Made by a program: the position numbers and the translations under genes. Below the pieces are notes generated by a model that worked only from the letters and a program-made list of their open reading frames with translations, did not search any database and was not told the DNA's origin. Shown piece by piece: positions 48,814 to 61,101 of a DNA stretch of 64,000 bases; within the stretch, counting starts at the first letter, position 1, and each line of letters starts with the position of its first letter. The DNA comes from Larus michahellis (lineage: Eukaryota; Chordata; Aves; Charadriiformes; Laridae), in NCBI RefSeq assembly GCF_964199755.1, contig NC_133898.1, positions 131,860,553 to 131,924,552 on the forward strand. Direction: 5' to 3'.

Positions 48814-50105
48814 GGACTTTGCTGGCAGGTGCCCGGGGAGCACCAAGCACCAACACCAGCCACGGACCGCGGGAGGCCCAGCGCAGCACGGGAGAGCCGG
48901 CAGCGGCCCACGGCACAGCACCACGGCAGGTACCGCAGGGCACCGGGGCTGGGGGGGAACCCTGGGGGGACGGTGTCACCCTGGGGGGACGGCAAGGCCC
49001 AGGGGATGTGGGGCTGGGGTACGTAGTGGGGCAAACTGTGCCCTCCTGAGCCATCCACACCATCCCAGTGTGTGGGGCACAGCACACCGACCCCCGGCTG
49101 GCCAGGGGGCTTCACAAAGAGCTCAGAGACCCCCATCTGAGACACCCTGTCTGCGGGGCTCTGCCAGGAGCTTCTACCCCACGGGTATTTTCCCGAGCCA
49201 TGCAGAGGGCCCAGGGGTCAGGGTTCCGGCTCTGCAGGACCCCCGGCAGCCGGATTCTGCAAGACCGGGGGCCAACGCCCCTCCTGGGCACTGTCTCCGC
49301 TCCCCACAGGTGCTCCCAAAGAGGCTGGACACCAGGAGAGCCCCGGCGCAGCCTGGGTAAGCGCCAGCATCAGCTGTGGTGTGGGGCCAACCCACAGTGT
49401 GGGGCAAAACCCCGTCATGCGGCCACCCCAGAGGTGTGCCGGGGGGGGAGCCCCCAGCAAAGCCCCGTTCGGGCAGCAGGGCGGGAGCTGGGGGGGGTCT
49501 CAGGAGCAGGACGTGGTTCTCCACAGCCTGGGGGGGGGCCCCTGCAGGATCCCCCAGGGAGGAAGCCCCGGCGGGCCCTGGCACAGGGCTGGGGGGTGGC
49601 CCCCACCCCGCTGGCCTCACTGGGGGCCGCAGTGCCAGTCTGGCGCTCCCCTGGCACCGGCTGGGTGACCCTGACCTGCTGCAGCAGGCAGAGGGGGCTG
49701 GGGCCCTGACACCACCAACCCCAGGTGCCGGGGCACACCCGGGGGGGGGGGTGCCCGTGCCCTGCCGGTGGTGACACCAGTCTCTGTCCCCACAGCACCC
49801 TGCCCGGAGCTCCCCGCATCCCTCGGGGGGGTGCAGAGCACCGAGGGACTCCTCCTGCACGGGGGCAAGCGCCTGCACCCCCAGGTACGGCCCTGCGGCG
49901 CTGGGGGGCTGCGGCGCTGTCAGGGGGACCCCAGCCCTGCCCTGCCCCAAGCCGGCAGCGCCTGGGCGGGGGCCACGGTGCTGGGGAGGGGGCTCCGGCC
50001 CCCCTGCCTCAGCCCCTCCCCACCCCGCTCTCCTCCACCGCAGTTCCGGGACACCGGCCCCCCCTCGCCCCGCTGCCCCCGGCGCCTCCGCTCCTGCTGC
50101 GCTGA
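48814..50105 (+). CDS. AGBL5: Tentative C-terminal exons of long AGBL5 isoform
   Basis: Splice-consistent segments: 48814-48929 (or from 48829), 49310-49356, 49796-49884 and 50044-50105. Joined to exon 10 they stay open and end at TGA 50103-50105, giving a Pro/Arg/Ala-rich tail with GPREAQRS (compare human GPVREPRSQ). A different phase reads RESRQRPTAQ and SLAPCPELPA, which also recalls the human tail, so the frame or an extra exon is unresolved. The tail is poorly conserved in this family. Treat exon borders as candidates only. Confidence 0.4.
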
Positions 50106-50572
50106 GGCCTGGTACAGCCACCAGCACCGGGGGGCACGGCCTAACCGCAGCCACCGGCACCAGGGGGGCAGGGCCGGGCCCCCCAGACCAAAGCTGCACC
50201 AGCGCAGAGCCGGAGCCATGGCACCACTCGCCCCCAGCACTGCCGCCACCGGCACTGGCGCGGCCACCACTGTGGCCCCCACCGCATCGCCCACGCCCCA
50301 GCGACGGCGGCTCCCAGCGCAGAACGGCCCCGCTCCTCCCCGCAGGCCCGGCGGAGGGGCCTGGCAGCGGCGGGAGAGATTTTTACGTCACACGGTTTGG
50401 TCTTGTATCATCGTGTTTCCGTTAAAGGTGGTTTGGAAGAAGCGCGGCCTCCGGCCTCTGCGTGGCACCGGCAGGGCCGGGACCCCACGGGTCATGGCGC
50501 GGGGGGCGGGGGGGCAGCGGAGCCGGTGGGTGCGGGTGTCATCCCGGCGCGGGTGTCGCCGCCGTCCCTCGC

Positions 50573-50938
<366 letters not shown>

Positions 50939-51058
50939 TCACCCCCACCCCCGGGATCCCCCGCACCCCGCTGCGGCCTGGCACCGCGGGTTGCGCCCCC
51001 CGGACCCCACGCACACACCGACACCCCCCCGCCCCCCGGTCCCGGGCCCCGTGCTCAC

Positions 51059-51120
51059 GCGCCGCCGCCGCCGCCACGTCTCTCGCTCCGCCGCGCGCCA
51101 CTTCCGGGCGCGGGGCACGC
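51059..51120 (-). promoter_or_regulatory. OST4 non-coding exon 1 and promoter area
   Basis: A GT donor on the minus strand (gc|gtgagcac) at 51058 bounds a GCC-repeat exon. CTTCCGG at 51101-51107 (plus strand; CCGGAAG on the minus) is an ETS-type site common in such housekeeping promoters. Confidence 0.5.
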
Positions 51121-51197
51121 CGGGAGGGGCGGGGGCAGAGGGGTCGCCACGGCAACGGGGCGAGGCCTGGGGGAGGGCGGCACGGCTGGGGAGGAGG

Positions 51198-51264
51198 TGA
51201 CGTCATGACCGCCTGCGGCTCCGCCGTGACGTCACGGACCGGTCCCGGCCACCCCGTGACGTCA
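51198..51264. promoter_or_regulatory. Triple CRE array
   Basis: Three perfect TGACGTCA palindromes at 51198-51205, 51227-51234 and 51257-51264, spaced 29 and 30 bp start to start. They are about 140 bp upstream of OST4 exon 1. CREB/ATF family binding is inferred. Confidence 0.75.
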
Positions 51265-51499
51265 CGGCGGCCGGTCTGTGGCCGCGGGGCCGGGCTCGCC
51301 CCGCCCCCCCCCCGGCCGCCGCCGCCATACAAGGCCGGGCGCGAGCGCGGGGGCGGGGCCGCAGGGGGCGGGGGCAGCCGGGAGCGGGGCAGCCCCGGGG
51401 CGGCCCGCGCTAATTACAGCTGCTAATTGCGGCGGCGGGGCCGGGGCCGGGCCGGGCCTGACCTCCCCCCCCCGGGCACGGCCCCGCGCTGGCAGCGCC

Positions 51500-51990
51500 C
51501 CCCCCCCCCCCGCCGCTCCCCCGGCCCTCTGCAGCCCCCATGGACCCCAACTCCCCCCACGGCCCCCCCCGCCCCATACAGCCCCCCCACGGCCCCCCAC
51601 AACCCCCCCACGGACACCTACAGCCACCCCCACGCCCCCCCATGGCCCCCACTGTTCCCTGCAGCCCCCCCACTAAACCCCTAACGTCCCCTACAGCCCC
51701 GCCTATGGCCCCCCCGGGGCCGCACACTGTCCCCTGCAACACCCATGGACCCCAACATCCCCCCCCCGAACCACGACCTCCCCATGGCCCCCACTGTCCC
51801 CTGCAGCCCCCCCATGGCCCCCCACAACCCCCCCACGGACACCTACAGCCACCCCCACACCCCCCCATGGCCCCCACTGTTCCCTGCAGCCCCCCCATGG
51901 CCCCCCACAGCCCCCCCCCCCGCCCCGGGGGTGACACCATCCCCCTGGGGCCAGCCCGGGCCATGCTCAGCCCCAGCCCCCCCGCCCCTC
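51500..51990. repeat. C-rich minisatellite
   Basis: Irregular tandem units built on 'ccactgttccctgcagcccccccatggcccc' and 'cacaacccccccacggacacctacagccacc'; two long copies (about 51595-51660 and 51835-51900) match closely. Open on many frames but not a gene. Confidence 0.8.
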
Positions 51991-52065
51991 CCCCAGCCCC
52001 CCCGCCCCCAGCTGCCGCCAGCTGTTTGTGTTTAACCCACACCGGCCCCGCGCCCCGCCAGGCCC

Positions 52066-52103
52066 TGACGTCACCCCGGGGCCGGGGCCAGGCTGTGACG
52101 TCA
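52066..52103. promoter_or_regulatory. Two further CRE palindromes
   Basis: TGACGTCA at 52066-52073 and 52096-52103, 30 bp apart, the same spacing as in the array at 51198-51264. Confidence 0.7.
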
Positions 52104-52254
52104 CCGCAGGCTCTTACATCACCGCGGGGAAGCCGCTGTGTCACGGCCACGATGGGGTGGCCGCGGTGTCACCGCCAGCTCCCCGTGGGAGCCTGGTGGC
52201 ACCCTGGCCCCGGCACGGCACCGGCGGCGTCAGGGCAGGGCTGGACCCGGCACG

Positions 52255-52610
52255 GGGACACTGGTGCTGCCACGGTGGGGACATGGCACCCCGGTACAGG
52301 GGCACCGGCACTGCCATGGTGGGGATGTGGCACCCTGGCACAGGGGAACCAGCGCTGCCTCGGTGGGGACATGGCACCCCAGCACAGGGACACTGGCACT
52401 GTCACGGTGGGGATGCGGCACGTGGCATGGAGACACTGGTGCTGCCAGGGTGGGGACATGGCACCTGGCACGGGGGCACCGGGACTGCCATGGTGGGGAC
52501 ATGGCACCTGGCATGGAGACGCCGGTGCTGCCATGGTGGGGGCATGGCACCTGCCACGGAGACACTGGCACTGCCACGGTGGGGCAGTGCCGCCCAGCAT
52601 GGGCCCGTGT
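52255..52610. repeat. Minisatellite of ~58-bp units
   Basis: At least six copies of a unit containing 'ggtggggacatggcacc' and 'gggacactggcactgccacggt'. It lies 0.65 kb upstream of the EMILIN1 ATG. Confidence 0.85.
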
Positions 52611-53242
52611 CAGGGTGGGCCGCCGCGTGCCGGGCACATGGCTGCCGTGTGCCGGGGCTCAGGGACCCATCCCGGCTGTGCCCAGTGCCATGGGCCGCCC
52701 CGAGGGCCCGGGGAGCCCCGAGCCGGGGACGGGGAGCACGGGGGCACCACAGGGGGCCGCGGCCGTGCCAGGAGCGAGGTGCCATGTGGGTCCGTGGCCG
52801 TGCCAGGCGCGGGTGGCCGCGTGAGGCCGTGCGGTGCCGGGGGGGGACCGTGGCGGCCGTGCTGGCCGCCGGCAGCCCTGGCCCCTGTCCCGGCCTCTCT
52901 GGCTTTCCCCGTCCCTCCCTCCCGTCCCCGCTAACGAGAAGCAGATGTGGCGGGTGGCGGGCGGGGGCCGGGGGGGCCGCGGTGCCCGGCGGAGGCCGTG
53001 GCGCGCCGGGGGCTGCGCGGGCCGGGCAGGAAGCGGGGGGCCCCGGGGACCCCGCCGTCGGGCAGCGCCGGGGCGGCTCTGGCGGCGAGGGGCCGGCCGA
53101 GGGGAGGGCAGAGCCGCCGAGCCACGCCGAGCCACGCCGCGCCGCGCAGAGCCGGAGGGACGGGGACGCGACGGGACGCCACCGGTGCTGCTGAGCTGGG
53201 CCGAGCCGCGCCGTGCCGCGCCGTGCCACGCCGAGCGGTGCC

Positions 53243-56200
53243 ATGGCCCCCTGGCTCTGGCCGTGCCTCCTGGCCGCCCAGGCCCTGGCCGCCAACTTCC
53301 CCCCCCGCTACAGCCTCTACACCGGGGGGGCCGCCCCGCTCAGCCCCGGCCAGGCCACGGCCCCCCAGGGCCCCGCCGCGGCCCACGGCGCTGCCCGGGC
53401 TGCCAGCCGGCACAGGTAGGAGCTGTGGCCACGGGGCCGCGCCGGGGGGAGCAGGGTGAGCCCCCATCCCCGACGCCCCGACCCATCGGGCACCGGCACG
53501 TGCCGACGCCGGCAAGGGGTGCGGGACCCACCCCGCGGGTGCTGCCGTGACGGGGACGGCGCTGGGGGCTCCGCGGCTGATGGGGGGCTGCACCCCCCCG
53601 GTCACCCCGGGCGGGTGGGAGCGGGCGGTGGGCGCACGGGGAGAGGACGGGGGGCTGCGAGGGGCCGGGACGGGGCACGTGGAGGGGCCGGGGATGGGGC
53701 CAGGGATGGGGGCACACATGGGGCAGCCGGAGGGGCCGGGGCGAGGGCGAGAGCCGGTGTGAGGCAGGGGGTGCGTGTGCCGGGTTTGGGGCGGGGGGGG
53801 GCCGGGGCTGGTCCTGCCGCAGCATCCGCCTGCGCCGTGCGCCCTGGTGGGGGTCCGACCCACCCACCCCATCCCCGGCCCCATCCCTGCCCGTGCCAGG
53901 GGCCATGGGGCAGCTTGTGCCCATGGGTCGGGGGGCACAGGGCGGGGGGCAGCCCCACGGCAGGGTTGGGGGTCACGCTCTCACCGCAGCAGCGTGGCCG
54001 TGTTGGGGGAGCTGCACCGACACGGCCGCAGCCGGCGCCTGCCCCATCCCTTCCCCACTGCCGGCCCCACGGCAGCCCCCGCACCCCAGCGCAGGGCGGC
54101 AGGACCTGGCTGCAGGCGTGGGGCTGCCCGGGAAGGGGGGGCGTGGGTCGGGCACCCCCAGCCCCACAGCACCGCGCTGGGGCATGGACGTGCTGAGCAT
54201 TTACCTGCGGCTTTGGGGGCACAGCGGGGTCTCCCCACGGTTTGGGGGGCACAGCGGCCCCTCCACACGGACTGTGGGGCACAGCAACCCGTCCCCATGG
54301 ACTGGGGGGCACAGCGGCCCCTCCCTGCGCTCGGGGGGGGGCACAGGGAGCCGTCCCCATGCCCTGCCCTCTCGGGAGGGCTCCTGTCCCGTCCCATCCC
54401 CATCCCTTTTCCCATCCCCATCCCCATCCCATATCCCATATCCCACACCCCATATCCCATTTCCCACATCCCGTATCCCATTTCCCAGTCCCATCCCATC
54501 CCCGGGACACGGCCATCCCCAGTCCCGGGCGGTGGGACCCCAGCGCAGCCCGGGGGGAGGGTGTCCCAGATCCCATGGTTGTGGGGCCGAGGGGATATAG
54601 TGGGGCCGGGAAGGGCCGGGAAGGAGGGAGCGAGGGGGGGCCGTGGGTCGGCGCAGGAATTCCCGGCGGCCCCCGGGGAGGAGCTGGAATCCAGCCGGGG
54701 CCTGAGGGGAACCAGCCGGGCTGACGGGAACCGGCCGCGGCTACGGGCCCCCCACCGCAGCCCAGCGCCTGCCACGGGGGACGGGGGGCCCGGGGGGCTG
54801 CTCCCTGGGGGGCTGCCCGGGGGCTGCTCGGTGTGGGGCTGGGGGCGCTGGGGCTGGGGCTGGGTCCCAGGCTCTGGGCTCAGACCATATAAGGCTGCGC
54901 CGGGGTCCCTGCAGCCTGGGGGGCCGGGCTGGGGGCTCACGCCATGGGGCCGCAGTCCCTGCAGCCTGTGGGGCTGGGGTCCCTGCAGCCTGGGGGGCCG
55001 GGCTGGGGGCTCACGCCATGGGGTCGCAGTCCCTGCAGCCTGTGGGGCCGGGGTCCCTGCAGCCTGTGGGGCCAGGCTGGGGGCTCCCGCCGTGGGGCTG
55101 GGGTCCATCCCCGAGGTGGGGGGTGGGGGGGGGAGCAGTGCCCCAGAGGGACGCCATCCCCCCGCCGTCTGCTCTGGCTCAGGGGGCGGCTGACCCCCAG
55201 TTGCAGAGTCCTGGTAGGGGGCACAACGGCCGGGGGGTGGCTGCCCCGGCTGCCCCTGCCCCACCAGTGCAGAGGGGACAGGGGACACGCGGGGCGGTGA
55301 TGGGGCAGGACGTGGGGCAGGCGTGACGGGGGTTCCTGGCACCCCAAACCATGCCCGGCCACCCCGAACCCCGCTGGGCTCCCCGGGGGCTGCCCCACGG
55401 CTGGGGGCTGCGGCCGCTCCAGCGGTGTCACCGGGGGACCCGGCACCACGGCCGGCCGGGCAGGGCAGCGCCATGGGGCAGGATCCGGCCCATTAACCCC
55501 ACGGCACTGGGCCATGACGGCTGCTACCGGTGGGGCGAGTGTGGGGGCGAGCTGTGGGGGGGGTGTGTGTCCCAGTGGGTGCCGGGGGGCTCGGTGGGTG
55601 CCGGGGCCGCCGTGGCTGTGCCGGGTGGGTGCCCTGACCCCGTCCCGCAGGAACTGGTGTGCCTACGTGGTGACGCGCAGCGTGAGCTGCGTGGTGGAGG
55701 ACGGCGTCGAGAGCTTCGTCAAGCCCGATTACCAGCCCTGCGCCTGGGGGCAGCTCCAGTGCCCCCGCGTCCTGGCGTGAGTGGGGACGGGGGGGACGGG
55801 GGGGACGGGGCTGGGGGGCTCCGGGGTCTCCCAGCAGAGCCGGGTCGGGCCGTGGCCCCGCCACCCCCCCCGGCCACCGCGGCTGCTGTTTATCCACCCC
55901 GGGGTTGTGTTTACTTTTTCGTAAGAGCCGGGCGGCCTCGAGCGGTGCCAGGGGGGCGACCGTGTCCCCCCCAGCCCAGCCGCAGCCCCCCGCAAGGCGC
56001 ACGCCGGGACCCCCGCGCGTGGGGCTGCGGGCCGTCAGCGTGGGGCGATGCCGGCGCTGGGGGTGGGCAGGGGCAGCCCCCCCGGCCTCGGCGGTTGAGC
56101 AAGAGGCCGGGCGCGGGGGGGGGCCAGACCGCGGCCTGTCTGTGGTTTCGCTCCCGGCTGCCCGACGCCGCGGTACGGGGGGGCCCGGCACGACCCGGGA

Positions 56201-59200
56201 GCAGGGAACCCGTCGGGGCGTGGGCAGGGCTCCCCCCGCCCCAACAGCCCCGGGACCCCCACCCAGTGCCCGGCCCCCCCCTCCCCTGCCCAGCCGGGGG
56301 CTGCCGTCCGTCCCCCGCTGGCTGCGGCAGGGTCCCCTCCGCCCGCAGGTACCGCAGCTTCCTGCGCCCGCGCTACAAGGTGGCCCAGAGGACGGTGTCG
56401 GAGCTGGCCTGGCGCTGCTGCCAGGGCTACTCGGGCGAGGACTGCGCCGAGGGCCCCGCGCCCGCGCCCCCGCAGCCCACCGCCCGCCCCCGGCCCCGGC
56501 CTGGACGCCCCACGCTCTCCGGCTTCGGCAACCCCCTCAGCGGCCTGGGGGGCGAAGGTAGGGCCGGTGGGGCGGGGGGACGCGCCGGCGGGGCAGCCGT
56601 GGCCCGGCCGTAGCCCTGACGGCGCGGTGCGTCGGCAGGCGGCGGGGACGCGGAGAAGGTGCGTCGGCTGGAGGAGCAGGTCCGCCGGCTGAGCGAGGAG
56701 GTGCAGGAGCTGCGGGCCGGGCGGGAGCCGCCGGCGGAGCACCCGCGCCGGGCAGCCGAGGGCCAGCAGCCAGCCGACGCGGCCGCCCCCGCCGAGGTGC
56801 GGGAGGCGCTGAGCCAGGTCCAGCGGCGGCTGGAGGAGCTGGAGACCCGCCTGCGCCGGCCCGAGGGCGGCCGGGAGGGCCCGGTGACGGCGCCGTCGGC
56901 GGCGGCACTGCAGGAGCTGGAGCGGCGGCTGGAGGAGACGTGTGCGGCCTGCGCGGCCGGCACCGAGGGGCTGCGGCGGCAGGCGGCCGAGGACCGGGAG
57001 CGCATGCGGGCGCTGGAGAAGCTGGTGGGCTCGGTGGACCAGCGCAACCGGGAGGCGGTGGAGACGGTGCAGCGGCACATCAGCAGCCTGAGCAGCCGCC
57101 TGGCCCCCGCCGCCCCGCAGCCGCCGCCGGATGAGCTGGAGCGGCGCCTGGCCGAGCTGGAGCGGCGCCTGGAGGGGCTGCCCGCGGCGGCGGCGGGGCC
57201 CGGCGGGCAAGGGCTCGTGCTGGCCCGGCGGCTAACGGAGCTGGAGGGGCGGCTGAACGCCTCGCGGGCCGGGCCCTGGCCCCCCGAGCCTGAGGGCCGG
57301 CAGAGCGGGCTGCCGGGACGCCTGGCCAACCTGAGCCGCGCCGTGGAGGGGCTGGCGGCCAGCGGGGCCCAGCGCGGCGCCCGCTTGGCCCAACTGGAGG
57401 GGCTGCTGGCCCGCTGCGGCCAGCCCTGCCCCGCAGCCCCGCAGCCGACGGCGGGCGGCCGGGACGGGCGGGACGAGGAGCTCGGCCCCCTCCTGCGGCA
57501 GCTGGAGCGGCGGCTGCAGGACGCCGAGGGGCAGCTGGGGTCCGGCGGGGACGGGCTGGCCGGGAGCCTGCGGGAGCTGCGGGAGGAGGCGTCGGAGCTG
57601 CGGGAGCTGCTGGGGGCGCAGGGGGAGGCGCTGGGGCGGCTGCGGGACGGGGGGGCGCTGGCGGAGGAGGAGCTGGAGCAGCTCCGCAACCGGACGGGGC
57701 GGCTGGAGGCCGAGCTGGGGGGTCTGAGCGGCGGCCGCTGCCCCCGGCCCTGCGCCCCGCTGCCCGACGGGGAGCTGGAGCGGCTGCGGGCCCAGGTGGA
57801 GGACTGCGCCGCCGCCTGCCGCCAGCCCCGGCCCGGCCACGCCGCGCCAGAGCCGGAGCTGGAGCTGGAGATGATGGAGACGGAGGAGCCGCCGCTGGAC
57901 GGGTTCGGCGTCTTCGGCGGCATCTCGCCCTGGGAGCTGCGGGGTCTGCGGGGCGAGCTGGCGGCGGCCCTGCTGTCCCTGAGCGGGCTGAACGCCACGG
58001 TGCAGGGGCTGCAGGACGCCCTGGACGAGCAGGACGCCCGCCAGCGTCACCTGGGCGCCATCACCGACCGCGTGGTGGCCGAGCTGGACCAGGCGGCGGA
58101 GGCGGCGGCGGCGCGGCAGGCGGAGAGCGAGGAGCGGCTGGAGGGGCTGGCGCGGGAGCTGGCGCGGGCCGGGGGGTGCCCGGCCGGCCTGGAGCCGCGC
58201 GTGGCCAAGCTGGAGGGTGTCTGCGAGCAGCTGGAGGCGGTGGCCGGGGGGCTGCGCGGCGTGCGCGAGGGGCTGGGCCGGCACGTGGCCGGGCTGTGGG
58301 GCGCGGTGCGGGAGCTGAACGGCACGGCCCGCGACCAGGCGGCGCTGCTGGAGAAGGCGCTGCAGGCCCAGCTCCCGCGACGGCTCGGCGCCCTCAACGC
58401 CAGCCTGCAGCACCTGCGCGGCGAGCTGCTGCGCCTCGCCCAGCGGGAGCACACCGGTGCGCGGGGGCGCGGGGCAGGGGGGCACCGGGCTGGGGGGACA
58501 ACGGCGGAGGCACGGGGATGTGGGGACGCGGGGACGTGGGGCTGGGGGGGAGCAGGGCTGCGGGGACGGTGCCTGGGGACAATGGTGGGGACGTGGGGGC
58601 GCAGGGACATGGGGCTGGGGGGCGCAGGGCTGCGGGGACAATGGCGGAGGCACGGGGATGTGAGGACACGGGGACATGGGGACACGGGGACATGGGGCTG
58701 GGGGGCGCAGGGCTGCGGGGACAATGGCGGAGGCACGGGGATGTGGGGACGTGGGGACACAGGAGCATGGGGCAGGGGGCTGAGGTGCACAGGGCTGCAG
58801 GGACGGTGCTTGGGGACAATGGCGGAAGCACTGGGATGTGGGGACACGGGGACACGGGGACATGGGGCTGGGGGGCGCAGGGCTGCGGGAATGGTGCCCG
58901 GGGCCAATGGCGGAGGCACGGGGGACATGGGGATGTGGGGACACGGGGTCACCGGAGGGCGAGGGGGGGTGTGTGTGTGGGGACATGAGGGCACAGCTGT
59001 GGGGGTCTGGGGGTGTTGGGGTGTGGGGACACCACAACAGAAGAGGCTGCAGGCTATGGGGCTGCGTGGGGACACAAGCTGTGGGGGACATATTCCATGG
59101 GGACGTGGGGGATCAAGCCATGGGGACACAAGCCGTGGGTCTGTGGGGTGTGGGGACAGGACACGAGCGATGGGGGCTCACGGTGGGGGGCTGTGGGGCT

Positions 59201-60868
59201 GCATGAGGATGTGGGGACACAAGTCCTGGGGACGTGGGGGCTCACGGCGTGCGGCTGTGGGGCCAGGGCAGCTCTAACCCCATCCTCCCTCCAGGCCCCC
59301 CCGGCCCCCCTGGACCCCCTGGCCCCATGGGCGAGATGGGCCCCCCCGGCCCCGCCGGGCCCCCCGGCAAGGATGGCGAAGAAGGGCCCATGGGCCCCCC
59401 CGGTAAGAGCAGCCCCCTCCGTGCCCCGTCCCCTGCCATGGGGCAGCGCTGGTGTGGCCGGACCCTGTCCCTGGGGGTCCTGCCCCACGCCGGCCCTGCA
59501 GCCGCCTCCTCCCCTTCCCCCCTAGGGCTGCCAGGAGAGAGAGGTAGGGCTGGGGGGCCGGGGGGGGCCGGGGGGGAGGCTGGGGATTGTGGGGGCTCGG
59601 GGAGGGGGAGCTGTGGGGCTGGGGCTTGGGGGATGAGGGGGCTTGGAGTGGGGGTCTGGGGGACTGCAATGGCAGCTGGGGGGGCACCGGGGCGAGGGGA
59701 GTGTGGGGGGTGTGGGTTTGGGGGGGGCCCCCTGGGGTGATGGGCAGAGGGGCTGGGGGCACGGTGGGGGGGACACGGTTTTGGGGGGGGGATGGACACA
59801 GCGAAGGGGCGGGTTTGGGGGGGTCGGGGGCGGCGGCTGCTGGGCTGGGGGTGCCGTGGGGGGGGGGTGTCCGTGCCGGGGTGCCCCGTCCTGACGCGGT
59901 GCCCAGGCGAGGTGGGGGAGCCGGGGTCCGTGCCCCGCGTCGCCTTCTCGGCCGCCCTGAGCACCCAGCGCGCGGAGCCGGGCACCGTCCCCTTCGACCA
60001 GGTGCTGCTCAACGACGGCGGCGCCTACGACCCCGAGACGGGTGAGCGTGGGGCGGGGTGGGGCTGTGGGGCACAGTGGGGCTACGGGGTGGGATGGGGC
60101 TGTGGGGCGGGTGGGGGCTGCATGGTCATGGGTGAAGCACGGTTTGGCAGGGCCTGTGGCGACAGGACGAGGGGGGACAGTTTTACACTGGAAGAGGGGA
60201 GATTTAGGTGAGATATTGGGAGGAAATCCTTTGGTGTGAGGGGGGTGAGCCCCTGGCCCAGGTTGCCCAGAGAAGCTGTGGCTGCCCCATCCCTGGAGGG
60301 GTTCAAGGCCAGGTTGGCCGGGGCTTGGAGCAACCTGGGCTGGTGGGAGGTGTCCCTGCCCAGGGCAGGGGGTGCCACTGGGGGGGCTTTAAGGTCCCTT
60401 CCCACCCAAACTGCTCACTGACCCTGGGTGCGATGACGGCCGTGGGGCGGGGGGGTCTCCAGGGGGTGCAGTGGGGGATCGTGGGGGCGCAGACCTCCGG
60501 GTGGCCGCCGCCACTGACGCCCGCCGCCCGCCGCAGGGACCTTCACGGCACCGGTGAGCGGCCGGTACCTGGTGAGCGCGGTGCTGACGGGGCACAAGGG
60601 GGAGAAGCTGGAGGCCGTGCTGTCCCGCTCCAACCAGGGCATCGCCCGCCTGGACTCGGCGGGTTTCCAGCCCGAGGGGCTGGAGAAGGAGCCGGTGGCC
60701 GCCCTGCAGCCCAGCCCCGGGGCTCTCGGCGTCTTCAGCCTCCTGCTGCCGCTGGCGGCCGGCGAGACGCTCTGCGTGGACCTGGTCTCGGGGCGCCTGG
60801 CCCACGCGCCCGACGAGCCCCTCACCCTCTTCAGCGGGGCCCTGCTCTACGACGCCGAGGAGCCGTAG
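53243..60868 (+). CDS. EMILIN1: Elastin microfibril interfacer 1
   Basis: Secreted elastic-fibre glycoprotein that binds integrins and restrains pro-TGF-beta. Exons: 53243-53415, 55651-55776, 56349-56557, 56639-58456, 59295-59402, 59526-59543, 59907-60041, 60537-60868; 2919 nt, 972 aa (human 1016), all phases consistent. Signal peptide [15 protein letters not shown]. The EMI domain spans exons 2-3 ([40 protein letters not shown]). The 1.8-kb exon 4 is a coiled coil of heptad Leu/Glu/Arg. A short collagen-like stretch ([19 protein letters not shown]) covers exons 5-7. The C-terminal gC1q domain ([28 protein letters not shown]) keeps Glu in the PEGLEKEP loop, matching the human loop that carries integrin-binding Glu933. 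The ATG at 53243 was chosen over an in-frame one at 53213 because it starts the signal peptide. Confidence 0.96.
54213..54500. repeat. Two adjoining minisatellites in EMILIN1 intron 1
   Basis: 54213-54350: about four units of 35-38 bp with 'ggggggcacagcggcccctcc'. 54375-54500: CCCATCC/CATATCCCA short repeats. The remainder of intron 1 shows no gene. Confidence 0.85.
54911..55115. repeat. 74-bp-period minisatellite in EMILIN1 intron 1
   Basis: 'gcagcctggggggccgggctgggggctc' begins at 54911 and 54985, and a diverged third copy at 55059; the period is exactly 74 bp. Confidence 0.85.
58480..58960. repeat. GGGGACA-rich minisatellite in EMILIN1 intron 4
   Basis: Tandem, irregular units with 'gctgcggggacaatggcggaggcacggggatgtgggg' and 'ggggacatggggctggggggcgcag'. 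Diffuse related sequence continues to about 59270. The exon 4 reading frame happens to stay open through it, which is not coding evidence. Confidence 0.88.
60140..60418 (+). mobile_element. CR1 3' fragment in the last EMILIN1 intron
   Basis: 'gggagatttaggtgagatattgggaggaaatcc' through 'ggttgcccagagaagctgtggctgcccc' to 'aaggtcccttcccacccaaac'. Matches the 3' third of 30180-31107 closely; the terminal octamers are lost. Confidence 0.9.
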
Positions 60869-61026
60869 TGCCACCGGGGTCCCCTCGCCCCGGCGGGACC
60901 CCCCCACCCCACCCCGTTATTTATCAGCACCCCCCGGCCCTCACTGCCCCACCACCGCACAACCGTGCCCCACACCGCCCACCCCGGACCCCCACGCCGC
61001 CCCCGGACCCCCAATGCCCCCCACGA

Positions 61027-61032
61027 AATAAA
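61027..61032 (+). terminator. EMILIN1 polyadenylation signal
   Basis: AATAAA 159 nt after the stop codon, the only one in the EMILIN1 3' flank. It faces the opposing signal of the kinase gene 70 bp away. Confidence 0.8.
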
Positions 61033-61101
61033 GACGCGGCACCGGGTTTTGTACCCGCGGCTCCGGCTCCTTCCCCCCACCACCACCCCCCCGCGCCGCC
61101 G

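Noticed and set aside
53213-53242. Upstream in-frame ATG for EMILIN1
   Set aside because: It adds ten Arg/Pro-rich residues ahead of a clean signal peptide that begins at 53243.
57232-59091. Very long minus-strand open frames (up to ~620 codons) opposite EMILIN1
   Set aside because: They mirror the GC-rich coiled-coil exon and the adjoining minisatellite; Leu/Gln/Pro-rich composition with no domain is what antisense of such exons gives.
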